Origin: Chryseobacterium joostei
GTDB taxonomy: Bacteria > Bacteroidota > Bacteroidia > Flavobacteriales > Weeksellaceae
Direction: 5' to 3'
Assembly (NCBI RefSeq): GCF_003815775.1
Contig: NZ_CP033926.1
Coordinates: 2,542,001 to 2,606,000 of the forward strand
Length of the DNA: 64,000 nucleotides
Both the position numbers and the translations under genes were made by a program. Shown piece after piece: positions 18,480-26,321 of this stretch. The first letter of the stretch is position 1. Each line of letters starts with the position of its first letter. Under the pieces are notes generated by a model. That model ran no database searches, was not told the DNA's origin, and worked only from the letters and a program-made list of their open reading frames with translations.

Positions 18480-18884
18480 ATGGAAACTTTTAATACAAAC
18501 ATTTTCCCGAAAGGAGAAAAGGCTCCATCCGAATATTTCTCGGGAGGAACGGCTTGGGTTCAGATTATAAAACCCAATGAAGATCAACTGAACTGCCAGA
18601 TCGGAAATGTAGTCTTTGAACCTGGATGCAGAAATAACTGGCATACTCATGGAGGCGGACAGATTTTAATCGTAACTTCAGGAACAGGTTTTTATCAGGA
18701 GAAAGGTAAACCGGCACAGGTTTTACATCCGGGGGATGTGGTTAATATTCTTCCGAATGTGATCCATTGGCATGGTGCAGCTCCTGACAGTGAATTTACA
18801 CATATTGCTATTAACCCCAATACCCAAAACGGAATTGTGGAATGGCTGGAACCTGTAACGGATGAAGAATACAACAATTTATAA
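18480..18884 (+). CDS. Cupin-domain protein, (R)-mandelonitrile lyase/quercetinase-like
   Basis: 134 aa single cupin barrel. Metal ligands in 'NWHTHGGGQILIV' (HxH...) and in 'IHWHGAAPDSEFTHIAI'; 'LHPGDVVNILPNVIHW' is the second cupin motif. Proteins of this size and pattern are annotated as carboxymuconolactone-associated cupins or hydroxynitrile-lyase-like cupins. The actual reaction is not known. It lies 29 bp before an alcohol dehydrogenase and divergent to an AraC regulator, which suggests a small aldehyde or xenobiotic response unit. Confidence 0.85.
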   Translation: METFNTNIFPKGEKAPSEYFSGGTAWVQIIKPNEDQLNCQIGNVVFEPGCRNNWHTHGGGQILIVTSGTGFYQEKGKPAQVLHPGDVVNILPNVIHWHGAAPDSEFTHIAINPNTQNGIVEWLEPVTDEEYNNL

Positions 18885-18913
18885 ATTAAACTTAATTAAA
18901 AATAAATAATCAA

Positions 18914-19966
18914 ATGAGCACATTTACAGTAAAAGCCTATGGAGCAGAATCTACCACGGCAGATCTGAAAGAAATGAATATTGAAAGAAGAGAAGTAACC
19001 TCAAAAGATGTAGAGATTGAAATTCTATATTGCGGGGTATGTCACTCTGACCTTCATACCGCAAGAAATGACTGGGGCGGAACCATCTACCCTGCTGTTC
19101 CGGGACATGAAATTGTAGGAAGAATTACAAAAATCGGAAGTGATGTAACGAAGTTTAAAGTAGGTGATCTTGCTGGTGTAGGATGCATCGTAGATTCTTG
19201 CGGTCATTGCGGAAGCTGCCAACACGATTTGGAACAATATTGTGAGAATGGATTCACCGGAACTTATAACGGACAGGACAAACACTTGGGAGGACATACT
19301 TTTGGAGGATATTCTCAAAAAGTAGTAGTAGATTCTCAGCATGTATTAAAAGTTCCTGAAAACCTTGATCCGGCTGCTGTAGCACCTCTTCTATGTGCAG
19401 GTATCACTACATGGTCACCTTTGAGACACTGGAATGTAGGTCCGGATTCTAAGGTTGCTGTAGTTGGACTAGGAGGATTAGGGCATATGGCCATCAAATT
19501 AGCAAAAGGATTGGGCGCTGAAGTTACTTTATTTTCCAGAACTCCGGGAAAAACTGAGGATGCTAAGCAGTTGGGAGCAGATCATGTTATCATTTCCACA
19601 GACGAAGCACAAATGAAGTCTGTAAAAGGGAAATTTGATCTGATTATTGATACGGTTCCTTATGTACATGATGTAAACCCTTATGTTACCACTCTAAATA
19701 TCGACGGAACACATGTTCTTGTGGGTTACTTAGGGGGACTGGAACCTATGCTGAATACTGTTCCTATGATTTTGGGAAGAAAATCTGTAGCCGGATCTGT
19801 GATTGGTGGTATTGCTGAGACTCAGGAATTATTGGATTTCTGCGGAGAGCATAATATTGTTTCCGAAATTGAGATGATTAAGATGCAGGAAATTAACGAA
19901 GCTTACGAAAGAATGCTGAAAAGTGATGTGAGATATCGTTTCGTTATTGATATGCAATCTTTATAA
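18914..19966 (+). CDS. Zinc-dependent NAD(P)H alcohol dehydrogenase (cinnamyl-alcohol type)
   Basis: 350 aa medium-chain dehydrogenase. Catalytic zinc: 'YCGVCHSDLH' (about 39-48) and 'GHEIVG'. Structural zinc: the four cysteines of 'DSCGHCGSCQHDLEQYC'. The Rossmann motif 'VGLGGLGHMAIKLAKGLG' and 'LFSRTPGK' point to NADP(H). Similar to YahK/CAD-type aldehyde reductases with broad substrates. Second gene after the cupin; terminator at 19990-20016. Confidence 0.93.
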   Translation: MSTFTVKAYGAESTTADLKEMNIERREVTSKDVEIEILYCGVCHSDLHTARNDWGGTIYPAVPGHEIVGRITKIGSDVTKFKVGDLAGVGCIVDSCGHCGSCQHDLEQYCENGFTGTYNGQDKHLGGHTFGGYSQKVVVDSQHVLKVPENLDPAAVAPLLCAGITTWSPLRHWNVGPDSKVAVVGLGGLGHMAIKLAKGLGAEVTLFSRTPGKTEDAKQLGADHVIISTDEAQMKSVKGKFDLIIDTVPYVHDVNPYVTTLNIDGTHVLVGYLGGLEPMLNTVPMILGRKSVAGSVIGGIAETQELLDFCGEHNIVSEIEMIKMQEINEAYERMLKSDVRYRFVIDMQSL

Positions 19967-19989
19967 ACAGCTGTTACTTATGAAAAATA

Positions 19990-20016
19990 AAAGGCTCTCT
20001 GGATTGGAGAGTCTTT
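19990..20016 (+). terminator. Terminator after the alcohol dehydrogenase
   Basis: AAAGGCTCTC-loop-GAGAGTCTTTTT, 24 nt past the stop. Confidence 0.75.
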
Positions 20017-20033
20017 TTCGTTTATATTTTTTA

Positions 20034-20110
20034 GGTTTTGGCTAAAGCCAATGGAATTATTTTAATTTATTTAAAACGGGCTAAAGCCCATTTTTATTGA
20101 ATATATCCCA
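20034..20110. repeat. Intergenic palindromic repeat pair (GGCTAAAGCC)
   Basis: Two palindromes, TTGGCTAAAGCCAA (20038-20051) and GGGCTAAAGCCC (20078-20089), 26 bp apart, followed by 'TTTTTATTGAATAT'. From memory, similar GGCTAAAGCC pairs are scattered between genes in Chryseobacterium, so this is probably a dispersed REP/MITE-like element. Confidence 0.5.
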
Positions 20111-20143
20111 TCCCTGTACAACTTGTCTTCTTATTGATACATT

Positions 20144-20521
20144 TTACTTTTCGCATTGTACATATCTTTCCATATCCTGAAATGCCCATGCGGCCATGGC
20201 ATCAATAACGGGAGCCAGCTCATTTCCTGCTTCGCTCAATTTATAGGAAACATGTGGTGGTACTACAGGTTTTGCAGTTCTGATCACCAGTCCATCTGTT
20301 TCCAGCTGCTTAAGATGTTGAATCAACATTTTTTCCGTTACTGCAGGAATTGCTCTTTTCAGTTCACTATATCTTTTTTCTCCTGAATAAAGGTTAAACA
20401 GAATAATAGGTTTCCAAAAACCACCTATCCTCTCCATTACATACATTACAGGGCAATCCTGTACTATTTTTTTGTTTTCCTGAATGGTTGAATTTTCTTT
20501 AATGGCTGTCATAGGATACAT
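20144..20521 (-). CDS. HxlR family transcriptional regulator
   Basis: 125 aa winged helix-turn-helix. The conserved HxlR pattern is present: 'CPVMYVMERIGGFWKPIILFNL', 'RYSELKRAIPAVTEKMLIQHLKQLETDGLVIR', then the wing 'VPPHVSYKLSEAGNEL'. The cysteine near residue 23 sits where redox-sensing HxlR proteins carry theirs. Divergent from an NmrA-like oxidoreductase with overlapping promoters, the usual arrangement for a quinone/aldehyde response. Confidence 0.92.
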   Translation of the reverse strand: MYPMTAIKENSTIQENKKIVQDCPVMYVMERIGGFWKPIILFNLYSGEKRYSELKRAIPAVTEKMLIQHLKQLETDGLVIRTAKPVVPPHVSYKLSEAGNELAPVIDAMAAWAFQDMERYVQCEK

Positions 20522-20529
20522 ACTTTAGG

Positions 20530-20568
20530 GTAAGTACTTGTATAAAAGTAAGTACAAATATAACTTTG
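20530..20568. promoter_or_regulatory. Overlapping divergent promoters with direct-repeat operator (HxlR)
   Basis: Minus-strand TATATTTG (20555-20562) serves the HxlR gene; plus-strand TAACTTTG (20561-20568) serves the oxidoreductase. GTAAGTAC occurs at 20530-20537 and again at 20548-20555, centres 18 bp apart. This places it at the start of the HxlR transcript and in the -33 region of the oxidoreductase promoter, so one bound dimer could control both. Confidence 0.6.
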
Positions 20569-20683
20569 TCTTAGGAAATAAAAAAATATTTATTATGAAA
20601 TCATTGTTGTTTGATCAATCCATAAATACTGATCAATATGCAGTGATTACATATGATCATTAAAAACAATAAAAAATTTACAT

Positions 20684-21562
20684 ATGAAAATTATAATCAC
20701 AGGATCACTAGGAAATGTAGCCAAGCCTTTAACCCAACAACTTGTAAAACAAGGGCATGATGTAACCGTAGTCAGTAGTAATGAAGCGAGAAAGCACGAT
20801 ATTGAATCATTGGGAGCAACCTCAGCTATCGGATCGATTACAGATATTGATTTCTTAACCCAAACTTTTGACGGAGCAGATGCTGTCTTTGTGATGACAC
20901 CTCCCGCTATAAGCCCTGATAACATTGTTCAGAATACAATCAACGTAGGAAAAAACTATGCAGAAGCATTACAAAAAGCTCATGTAAAAAAAGCAGTAAT
21001 GCTAAGCAGTGTAGGTGCTGAATCTCCTGTAGAAAACGGTCCTATTAAAGGTCTTCATCATATTGAAAAAATTTACAATGAGTTAGAAAATACCTCATTT
21101 ACATTTTTAAGAGCCGGATATTTTTATACTAATTTCTTCAATGATATTCCACTGGTTAAAAATGCAGGAATTATTGGTGGTAATTATTCTGAGAATACAG
21201 AAATACCTGTAGTTCATCCTATTGATATTGCTAATGCTGCAGCTGAAGAACTGGTAAAAAATGAACAAGGAAAAAACATCCGATATATTGTAAGTGATTC
21301 CCGAAAAGCTTCTGACTTTGCAAAGGTCTTGGGAAGTTCTGTAGAAAAGCCAGAATTGCCTTGGGTGGAATTCTCTGATGAAGATGCACTAAACGGAATG
21401 CTGCAGGCAGGTCTTCCAAAAGATATGGCAGAATTATATGTTGAGATGGGACGAGGAATGAGAACCGGAGTGGTACAAAAAGGGTTTATTGAACATGGAT
21501 CTCCTGTTACAGGAACAATCAAGCTAGAAGATTTTGCTAAAGAATTTTCAAGCCATTTTTAA
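20684..21562 (+). CDS. NmrA-like NAD(P)-binding oxidoreductase
   Basis: 292 aa atypical short-chain dehydrogenase. N-terminal Rossmann motif 'ITGSLGNVAKPLTQQL' (GxxGNxG type), 'DAVFVMTPP', and 'VMLSSVGAE' in place of a full YxxxK active site. This fits NmrA/QOR2-like proteins that reduce quinones or sense NADPH. Divergent from and probably controlled by the HxlR repressor. About 115 nt lie between the promoter box and the ATG. Confidence 0.88.
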   Translation: MKIIITGSLGNVAKPLTQQLVKQGHDVTVVSSNEARKHDIESLGATSAIGSITDIDFLTQTFDGADAVFVMTPPAISPDNIVQNTINVGKNYAEALQKAHVKKAVMLSSVGAESPVENGPIKGLHHIEKIYNELENTSFTFLRAGYFYTNFFNDIPLVKNAGIIGGNYSENTEIPVVHPIDIANAAAEELVKNEQGKNIRYIVSDSRKASDFAKVLGSSVEKPELPWVEFSDEDALNGMLQAGLPKDMAELYVEMGRGMRTGVVQKGFIEHGSPVTGTIKLEDFAKEFSSHF

Positions 21563-21593
21563 TTCATTTCTTTTGACTTAATAAAGAAATGAA

Positions 21594-21618
21594 TTCGGCG
21601 CACCAAAGGTGCGCCGAA
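21594..21618. terminator. Perfect 11-bp hairpin between convergent genes
   Basis: TTCGGCGCACC-AAA-GGTGCGCCGAA between the oxidoreductase stop (21562) and the stop of the opposing phosphodiesterase (21664). T tracts are weak on both sides, but position and strength support termination. Confidence 0.7.
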
Positions 21619-21663
21619 CTTAGTTTTACAAATTATACTTTTGTTTTTACCTCAACTTTATAA

Positions 21664-22947
21664 TTATTTATTCTCTTTTAGGGTCTCTTTCAACACCTTT
21701 ATTTTTCCATCAATGGGCTGATCAATTTTTAATCCTAAAATTTCAGCAACCAAAGGATAAACATTAATATTGGCAAACTCATCAATGACCAGATTATTTT
21801 TAAACTCCGGCCCCCATGCATAGAATGTCGCCTTCATTTCAGGAACCAATCTAGGATTGTATCCATGCTTTCCTACTGATGTTTTCTTGCCTTTTTCAAG
21901 GAAAATCTTCGGAGCTTTTGGAACCAGAAGAATCTGTCCTATTCTGTTGTATTGATCATCTCTGGTTGCAAAATGCAGATATCTAGGAAGCTTTTTATCC
22001 AAATAAACTTCGTAGTCATCTGTTTTGTTCTTTTTTAATTCTTTATATATAGATTTTACCTCATCCTGATTTTTAACATATACTCTTAAAAGGGTTTGAG
22101 AATTGTAAAAATCAAACCTGTTTTTATCAAAAAGGATAGCCGGAATTTCCAATGGTGTCCCGCCATCAACCTTAATCATTCCGTGGTCGGAAACAAAAAC
22201 AAAGTTGACATTTTTTAATCCCAAATCATTTACTTTCTGAACTAGATTACCTACTGCCTGATCAATCAGGTGAACAGCAGTTTCCGTTTCCTTGGCATCA
22301 GGTCCATAATGATGTCCGCTTCCATCTACTTCAGGAAAATATAGGGAGATAAAATGCGGTCTTTTGTCTTCAGGCAGCTTCAGCCAGTTTACCACTTTTT
22401 CTACTTTTTCGGATGGGGTAAATTTTTCGTGGTATGGATAATAATATGTTGGTCTCATTCCACCTGCATCACTGGCAGATCCTACCCACATTAATGAGGC
22501 AGAAACCATTCCCTGTTTCTCTGCCAATCCCCAAAGCGGTGTTCCGCCATACCAGCTTCCATCTTCTGCATTCTTTTTATTGCTCATAGCATAAGCTTCT
22601 TTTCTCTTATAATCGTAGAAGAAGTTATCAATTAAACCATGATGGGATGGATAAAGTCCTGTGATCAGACTCCAGTGGTTGGGAAAGGTAATACTTGGAT
22701 AACTCGGAATCATTGCTTCTGCTCTTACCCCGCTATTGGAAAGTTTCAACAGGTTTTCCGCATTGTATTTTTTAGCATAATCGTATCGGAAACCATCTGT
22801 AGAAATCATGATCACATAGGGTTTAGATTGGGTTTCCGGGCTGTTTTGTCTCTCGGGAACGACTACCTGAGCCGTATCAACATTTGCTTGCTGGCCAAAA
22901 GCCGTTAAGGAAATAAGCAGCAGTAAAAAATGTATTCCTCGCTTCAT
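21664..22947 (-). CDS. Ectonucleotide pyrophosphatase/phosphodiesterase (alkaline phosphatase superfamily)
   Basis: 427 aa from the ATG at 22947; signal peptide ends near 'SLTAFGQQ'. Two-metal phosphodiesterase: 'ISTDGFRYDY' (metal Asp), nucleophile Thr in 'PSYPSITFPNHWSLITGLYPSHHG', 'YFPEVDGSGHHYGP' and 'VFVSDHGM' (metal Asp-His), and a late His in 'VGKHGYNPRLVPEM'. Cleaves nucleotide or phospholipid phosphodiesters in the periplasm. An upstream in-frame TTG (22965) lies inside the promoter box TAACTTTG (22963-22970) and cannot be the start. Confidence 0.9.
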   Translation of the reverse strand: MKRGIHFLLLLISLTAFGQQANVDTAQVVVPERQNSPETQSKPYVIMISTDGFRYDYAKKYNAENLLKLSNSGVRAEAMIPSYPSITFPNHWSLITGLYPSHHGLIDNFFYDYKRKEAYAMSNKKNAEDGSWYGGTPLWGLAEKQGMVSASLMWVGSASDAGGMRPTYYYPYHEKFTPSEKVEKVVNWLKLPEDKRPHFISLYFPEVDGSGHHYGPDAKETETAVHLIDQAVGNLVQKVNDLGLKNVNFVFVSDHGMIKVDGGTPLEIPAILFDKNRFDFYNSQTLLRVYVKNQDEVKSIYKELKKNKTDDYEVYLDKKLPRYLHFATRDDQYNRIGQILLVPKAPKIFLEKGKKTSVGKHGYNPRLVPEMKATFYAWGPEFKNNLVIDEFANINVYPLVAEILGLKIDQPIDGKIKVLKETLKENK

Positions 22948-22962
22948 TATTAAAATTTTTGA

Positions 22963-22970
22963 CAAAGTTA
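22963..22970 (-). promoter_or_regulatory. -7 box of the phosphodiesterase gene
   Basis: Minus-strand TAACTTTG, 15 bases before the ATG at 22947. Confidence 0.55.
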
Positions 22971-23041
22971 CATTCTCTACTGCTCCCTGAAAAGTTTAGA
23001 AGATTAAAAGTATATTAAAACCTGTTATTTTTTAATTCTCA

Positions 23042-23884
23042 TCAGAACGTTCGTTTCATTTCAAACTGAGACACCTTGTTTTCAAGGCCTATTTTGCTTA
23101 AAAAACTACTGGTATCCTCAGAAATTTCATCTACGTTATTTAGAGAAACTGCCTGCCCGTTGATATCATTCTTAATGGCATCAAAAAGCACAGTGGCAAT
23201 CCCTTGTTTTCTATGGTTTTTATCAACTGCAACCTGATATATTTTTCTTACTATGGAATTATAAATAGTATATCCTACGAGTTTTTCTCCCTTAAATGCA
23301 CCCAGAATTGTACAATCTTTCTTCATGTCTTTCAATACAAAATCAGATCCCTGCCATGATGGTTCAATATCCCTGAATGAACGGAATGTTTCCCATTGAA
23401 AATCTGTCAATTCTTTAATAATAATTTCTGAATTATTTTCTATTGAATTAATATTTCCATTAAAGCAAAGTAATCTTCTGACAATGGTAAACCCAAGATT
23501 TTCATATGCCCTGATCGCCTTTTGATTTCCATCAATCACCTCCAGAACCAAAGTATTAATATTTCTTTCCTTTAGAAGTGGTATTATAAAATCATACATT
23601 TTCCTCACCAGACCCTTTCCTCTGCCCTCAGGAATAACTCCTGTTCCGGCATTGTAAGCTATTCCCACTCCATTTTCTATTTTTTCTGCCTGAAGAATAA
23701 ATCCCACCAGTTTGTCATCTTCAAATGCTCCTACAGATAAGCTCAGGTCTATTTTTTCAGTAGCTATTTTAAAGTTTAGAAGTTCTCTGGTTAGATGAAA
23801 AGGAACAACATAATCTGAAAAGGAAAGATTGAATACTGATAAAAGTTCCTCTACATCAAAATTCTTTAAGGTTTTAAATTCCAT
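23042..23884 (-). CDS. Protein with two GNAT-type domains, 280 aa
   Basis: The first half has the complete acetyl-CoA loop 'GVIPEGRGKGLVRKMYDFI' and 'LEVIDGNQKAIRAYENLGF'. The second half has 'QVAVDKNHRKQGIATVLFDAI' with R-K-Q-G-I-A, also a good acetyl-CoA loop. Both halves may therefore be active, or one may be structural, as in tandem-GNAT enzymes. Substrate unknown. Single gene. Confidence 0.85.
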   Translation of the reverse strand: MEFKTLKNFDVEELLSVFNLSFSDYVVPFHLTRELLNFKIATEKIDLSLSVGAFEDDKLVGFILQAEKIENGVGIAYNAGTGVIPEGRGKGLVRKMYDFIIPLLKERNINTLVLEVIDGNQKAIRAYENLGFTIVRRLLCFNGNINSIENNSEIIIKELTDFQWETFRSFRDIEPSWQGSDFVLKDMKKDCTILGAFKGEKLVGYTIYNSIVRKIYQVAVDKNHRKQGIATVLFDAIKNDINGQAVSLNNVDEISEDTSSFLSKIGLENKVSQFEMKRTF

Positions 23885-24088
23885 TGATCTTTATTTAAAA
23901 AATTATTCATTTACAAACCATCATTCCCTATCAAGATATTTTTCAACGTTAAATGTCTATTATTGAACGCAGATTGTATTTTTCAAAGGCAATTTTCAGG
24001 GATATCTGGTTAATAAACAAATATAAGAAAATTCAGTCAATCCCTTTAGAATTAAGCATTCTAAGAGTTTTACAAGAATCTAAAAATG

Positions 24089-24118
24089 ATAATACCCCTG
24101 AAAAAGCAGAGGTATTAT
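24089..24118 (-). terminator. Terminator of the haem/DOMON operon
   Basis: ATAATACC / GGTATTAT with an extra 3-bp inner pairing and a short A-rich loop, about 30 bp after the last stop (24147); followed leftwards by T-rich sequence. Confidence 0.75.
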
Positions 24119-24146
24119 TCTAAATATTTCGATTGTGTTCTTTTAA

Positions 24147-24893
24147 TTATTCTTTGATCAGTTTTTCGTAGGACAGACTTCCGTCTTTCAATTTGATTTC
24201 TAAATAATAGATACCTGATTTCAGGTCTTCAACATTGATATTTTGCTGATCAGGTTCTATTGATCTTACTTTTCTACCGGTAGCTTCATAAATATCAATG
24301 GATTTTATTTTGTCAAAATTTTTAAGGCTTACCGTTGTCTTAGCCGGATTAGGGTAAAAATTCACTTTCTTGTCACCAGCAACAATTTCATTTGTTGATA
24401 AAGTGGTTGCCGCCATTGTTAAAGTTGCATACCCTCTTCCTGCATCATGATATCCTATTCCTGTACCTGTTTTTCGTGCATAAAAGATATTAATCGTGGC
24501 TGCAGTATTGGAAATAGCAAAATCTCCTGCACTTCCGGATAGAGATCTTGTAGCCACTACAGTTCTCGTACTTCCTGATACTGTATTGGAGGTTTCGGTC
24601 CAGTCCTGTGACGGATCAATGGTAGGCGGTATCATTGGGCCGGGAAATGTATAATCTCTGTTGGAAGAAGAGTTATATATAAATCCATCGGATCCGGTAG
24701 CCATTCCTACACTTCCAAAACCAATGCCCAGCATTGAATTGCTGTCTCCCGTCATAGTAATGGTTACTCCTGTGGGGGTAGTGTCTAATTTCACCGTCAT
24801 GGCAGTAGCCGTAAGAGGCACTATTCCTGATGAAAACTGGGCCCAGGCAAAGTTCGCAAGGACCATACTGAATGTTAGTAAAAGTTTTTTCAT
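24147..24893 (-). CDS. Secreted DOMON-like protein with T9SS type A sorting domain
   Basis: 248 aa. Signal peptide 1-18 ('LANFAWAQ'). Residues 30-160 look like a DOMON domain ('SMLGIGFGSVGMATGSDGFIYN ... TRSL'), a beta-sandwich that in other proteins binds haem or sugars. A Met in 'GVGM' and a His in 'GIGYHDAGRGYATL' could be haem ligands, as in cytochrome DOMON domains. From about 170, 'KVNFYPNPAKTTVSLKNF' starts the T9SS sorting tail. Last gene of a five-gene envelope operon; only 1 bp separates it from the ankyrin gene. Confidence 0.8.
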   Translation of the reverse strand: MKKLLLTFSMVLANFAWAQFSSGIVPLTATAMTVKLDTTPTGVTITMTGDSNSMLGIGFGSVGMATGSDGFIYNSSSNRDYTFPGPMIPPTIDPSQDWTETSNTVSGSTRTVVATRSLSGSAGDFAISNTAATINIFYARKTGTGIGYHDAGRGYATLTMAATTLSTNEIVAGDKKVNFYPNPAKTTVSLKNFDKIKSIDIYEATGRKVRSIEPDQQNINVEDLKSGIYYLEIKLKDGSLSYEKLIKE

Positions 24894-24894
24894 A

Positions 24895-25419
24895 TCAATT
24901 TTTTAAAAGGCTAATGATTTCTTTGTTGTCTGTTTTTAAGGCATATTCAAAAGGGGTTACTCCCATTGAGTCTTTGATTGATTTATCTGCTTTGTATGTA
25001 AGCAGTAATTCAACCAATTCTTTGTTACCTAGCTTCACCGCCCAAAAAAGAGGGGTAGAACCTGTATCATCTGCAATATTGGGATCTGCATTTTTCTTCA
25101 GTAAACTTTCCACCAATTTTTTGTTATACTTTACTGAGAGACCAGCCAATGCAGTTCCTTCCTTGCTTTTGTAGTTTACATCCTTTACGTGTTCTATCAG
25201 AAATTCGCCAACTTCTACATTTCCTCTATAACAGGCCAAAATAAGAGGTGAGAAACCACTCTCATTGATTTGGTTAATAATGTCGGGATTTTGTTTCATC
25301 AGATCTTTTACTTCTGATACTGTTCCGCTTCTGGCAATATCGAATATTGACTTTACTTTTTCCTGAGCAAACAGCAGGGAACTCAGAAACAGACCTACTA
25401 CTAAAATCAGGTTTCTCAT
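24895..25419 (-). CDS. Exported ankyrin-repeat protein
   Basis: 174 aa. Signal peptide 1-18 ('FLSSLLFAQ'). Four ankyrin repeats follow, shown by 'GFSPLILACYRGNVEVGEFLI', 'EGTALAGLSVKYNKKLVESLLKKNADPN', 'GSTPLFWAVKLGNKELVELLLTYKAD' and 'GVTPFEYALKTDNKEIISLL'. A periplasmic protein-protein adaptor. Bacterial periplasmic ankyrin proteins are often paired with haem proteins or catalases. Its start overlaps the YceI stop by 4 bases (25416-25419). Confidence 0.9.
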   Translation of the reverse strand: MRNLILVVGLFLSSLLFAQEKVKSIFDIARSGTVSEVKDLMKQNPDIINQINESGFSPLILACYRGNVEVGEFLIEHVKDVNYKSKEGTALAGLSVKYNKKLVESLLKKNADPNIADDTGSTPLFWAVKLGNKELVELLLTYKADKSIKDSMGVTPFEYALKTDNKEIISLLKN

Positions 25420-25961
25420 GATTTTATCAAGATATAATTATACTCAACGTTTACATTTTCTGCTATTTTTTTAGTAACCATCTTAGGAATTGTTACTTTA
25501 TAATCTACAGGTTTTGCTATAAAATTTCCCTGCATATAGATCTTTCCGTCCTTAGTATAGATTGTTGCTGTGGATACCACTGCTTTATCTACTCCATGAA
25601 AATTCAATGTCCCCTGAACAGTATATTTCTGTGGGCTGGCAGCAATCTTTGTTTTATCAAAACCTGCAATTTTTCCTTTAAAAGTAGCTTTCGGATATTT
25701 TGAAGTTTCTGCATAGCTTTCATTGAAGTGCTCTTCCATTAATTTGGTTTTAAAGCGAAAGTTTTTGACTGCAGAAACGGAAGCCATTTCACCATTATCA
25801 GTATTGAGGATCACAAGGTTATTATCATCCTGTGCAAAAATATCTTCAAACAGTGGCACTGAGGCCTCAAAAACTATTTTACCTGTTTTGGAACTGTATT
25901 TCTGTGCTGAAGCGTAACCGGCAAAAAGTAAGGAAACGCTAAGCAGTGCTATTTTTTTCAT
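25416..25961 (-). CDS. YceI family periplasmic protein
   Basis: 181 aa. Signal peptide ends at 'YASAQKY'. The YceI beta-barrel of the lipocalin-like type follows, with the family motifs 'FEASVPLFEDIFA', 'NFRFKTKLMEEHFNE', 'YPKATFKG' and 'KYTVQGTLNFHGVDKAV'. YceI proteins bind isoprenoid chains such as ubiquinone/menaquinone precursors in the periplasm. Third gene of the operon. Together with the haem lipoprotein it suggests redox or quinone handling. Confidence 0.92.
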   Translation of the reverse strand: MKKIALLSVSLLFAGYASAQKYSSKTGKIVFEASVPLFEDIFAQDDNNLVILNTDNGEMASVSAVKNFRFKTKLMEEHFNESYAETSKYPKATFKGKIAGFDKTKIAASPQKYTVQGTLNFHGVDKAVVSTATIYTKDGKIYMQGNFIAKPVDYKVTIPKMVTKKIAENVNVEYNYILIKS

Positions 25962-25971
25962 ATCAATTTTT

Positions 25972-26319
25972 TTAATTTTCAGTTAATCCATCAGCTTTCC
26001 ATTTAATGAAAGTATTGATCTGGGTTGCAGAGAATGAGCCTCCTTTAGGCATTTTTAGTGGATCACCATTTGGCCTTTGAATCCTATCCAGAATTCCCTC
26101 TATATTATTTTTCACCTGATCATAGGTAACGAGTGGTTTAAAGCTTCCTGCAGAATGACAGCCGTTACAGCTGTTATCCATTATTGGTTTTATGTCCGAT
26201 GTATATTTTACCGGCAATATGACTGGGGTATTGTCTGAAATTTCTTCGTAGGTTCTGCTCTCACAAGCAATGATTATCAATCCGGAAGATATTGTAAGTA
26301 GGTATATTAACTTTTTCAT
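25972..26319 (-). CDS. Haem-binding (cytochrome c-like) lipoprotein
   Basis: 115 aa. Lipoprotein signal with lipobox 'SGLIIIACES', so Cys19 is lipidated. One c-type haem site 'NSCNGCHSAG' (CxxCH) and a Met about 45 residues later ('DPLKMPKGG') as likely sixth ligand; then 'TFIKWKADGLTEN', a typical cytochrome c ending. A small electron-transfer protein anchored to a membrane; partner unknown. It lies between the YceI and DUF5777 genes with gaps of 10 and 2 bp. Confidence 0.87.
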   Translation of the reverse strand: MKKLIYLLTISSGLIIIACESRTYEEISDNTPVILPVKYTSDIKPIMDNSCNGCHSAGSFKPLVTYDQVKNNIEGILDRIQRPNGDPLKMPKGGSFSATQINTFIKWKADGLTEN

Positions 26320-26321
26320 AT

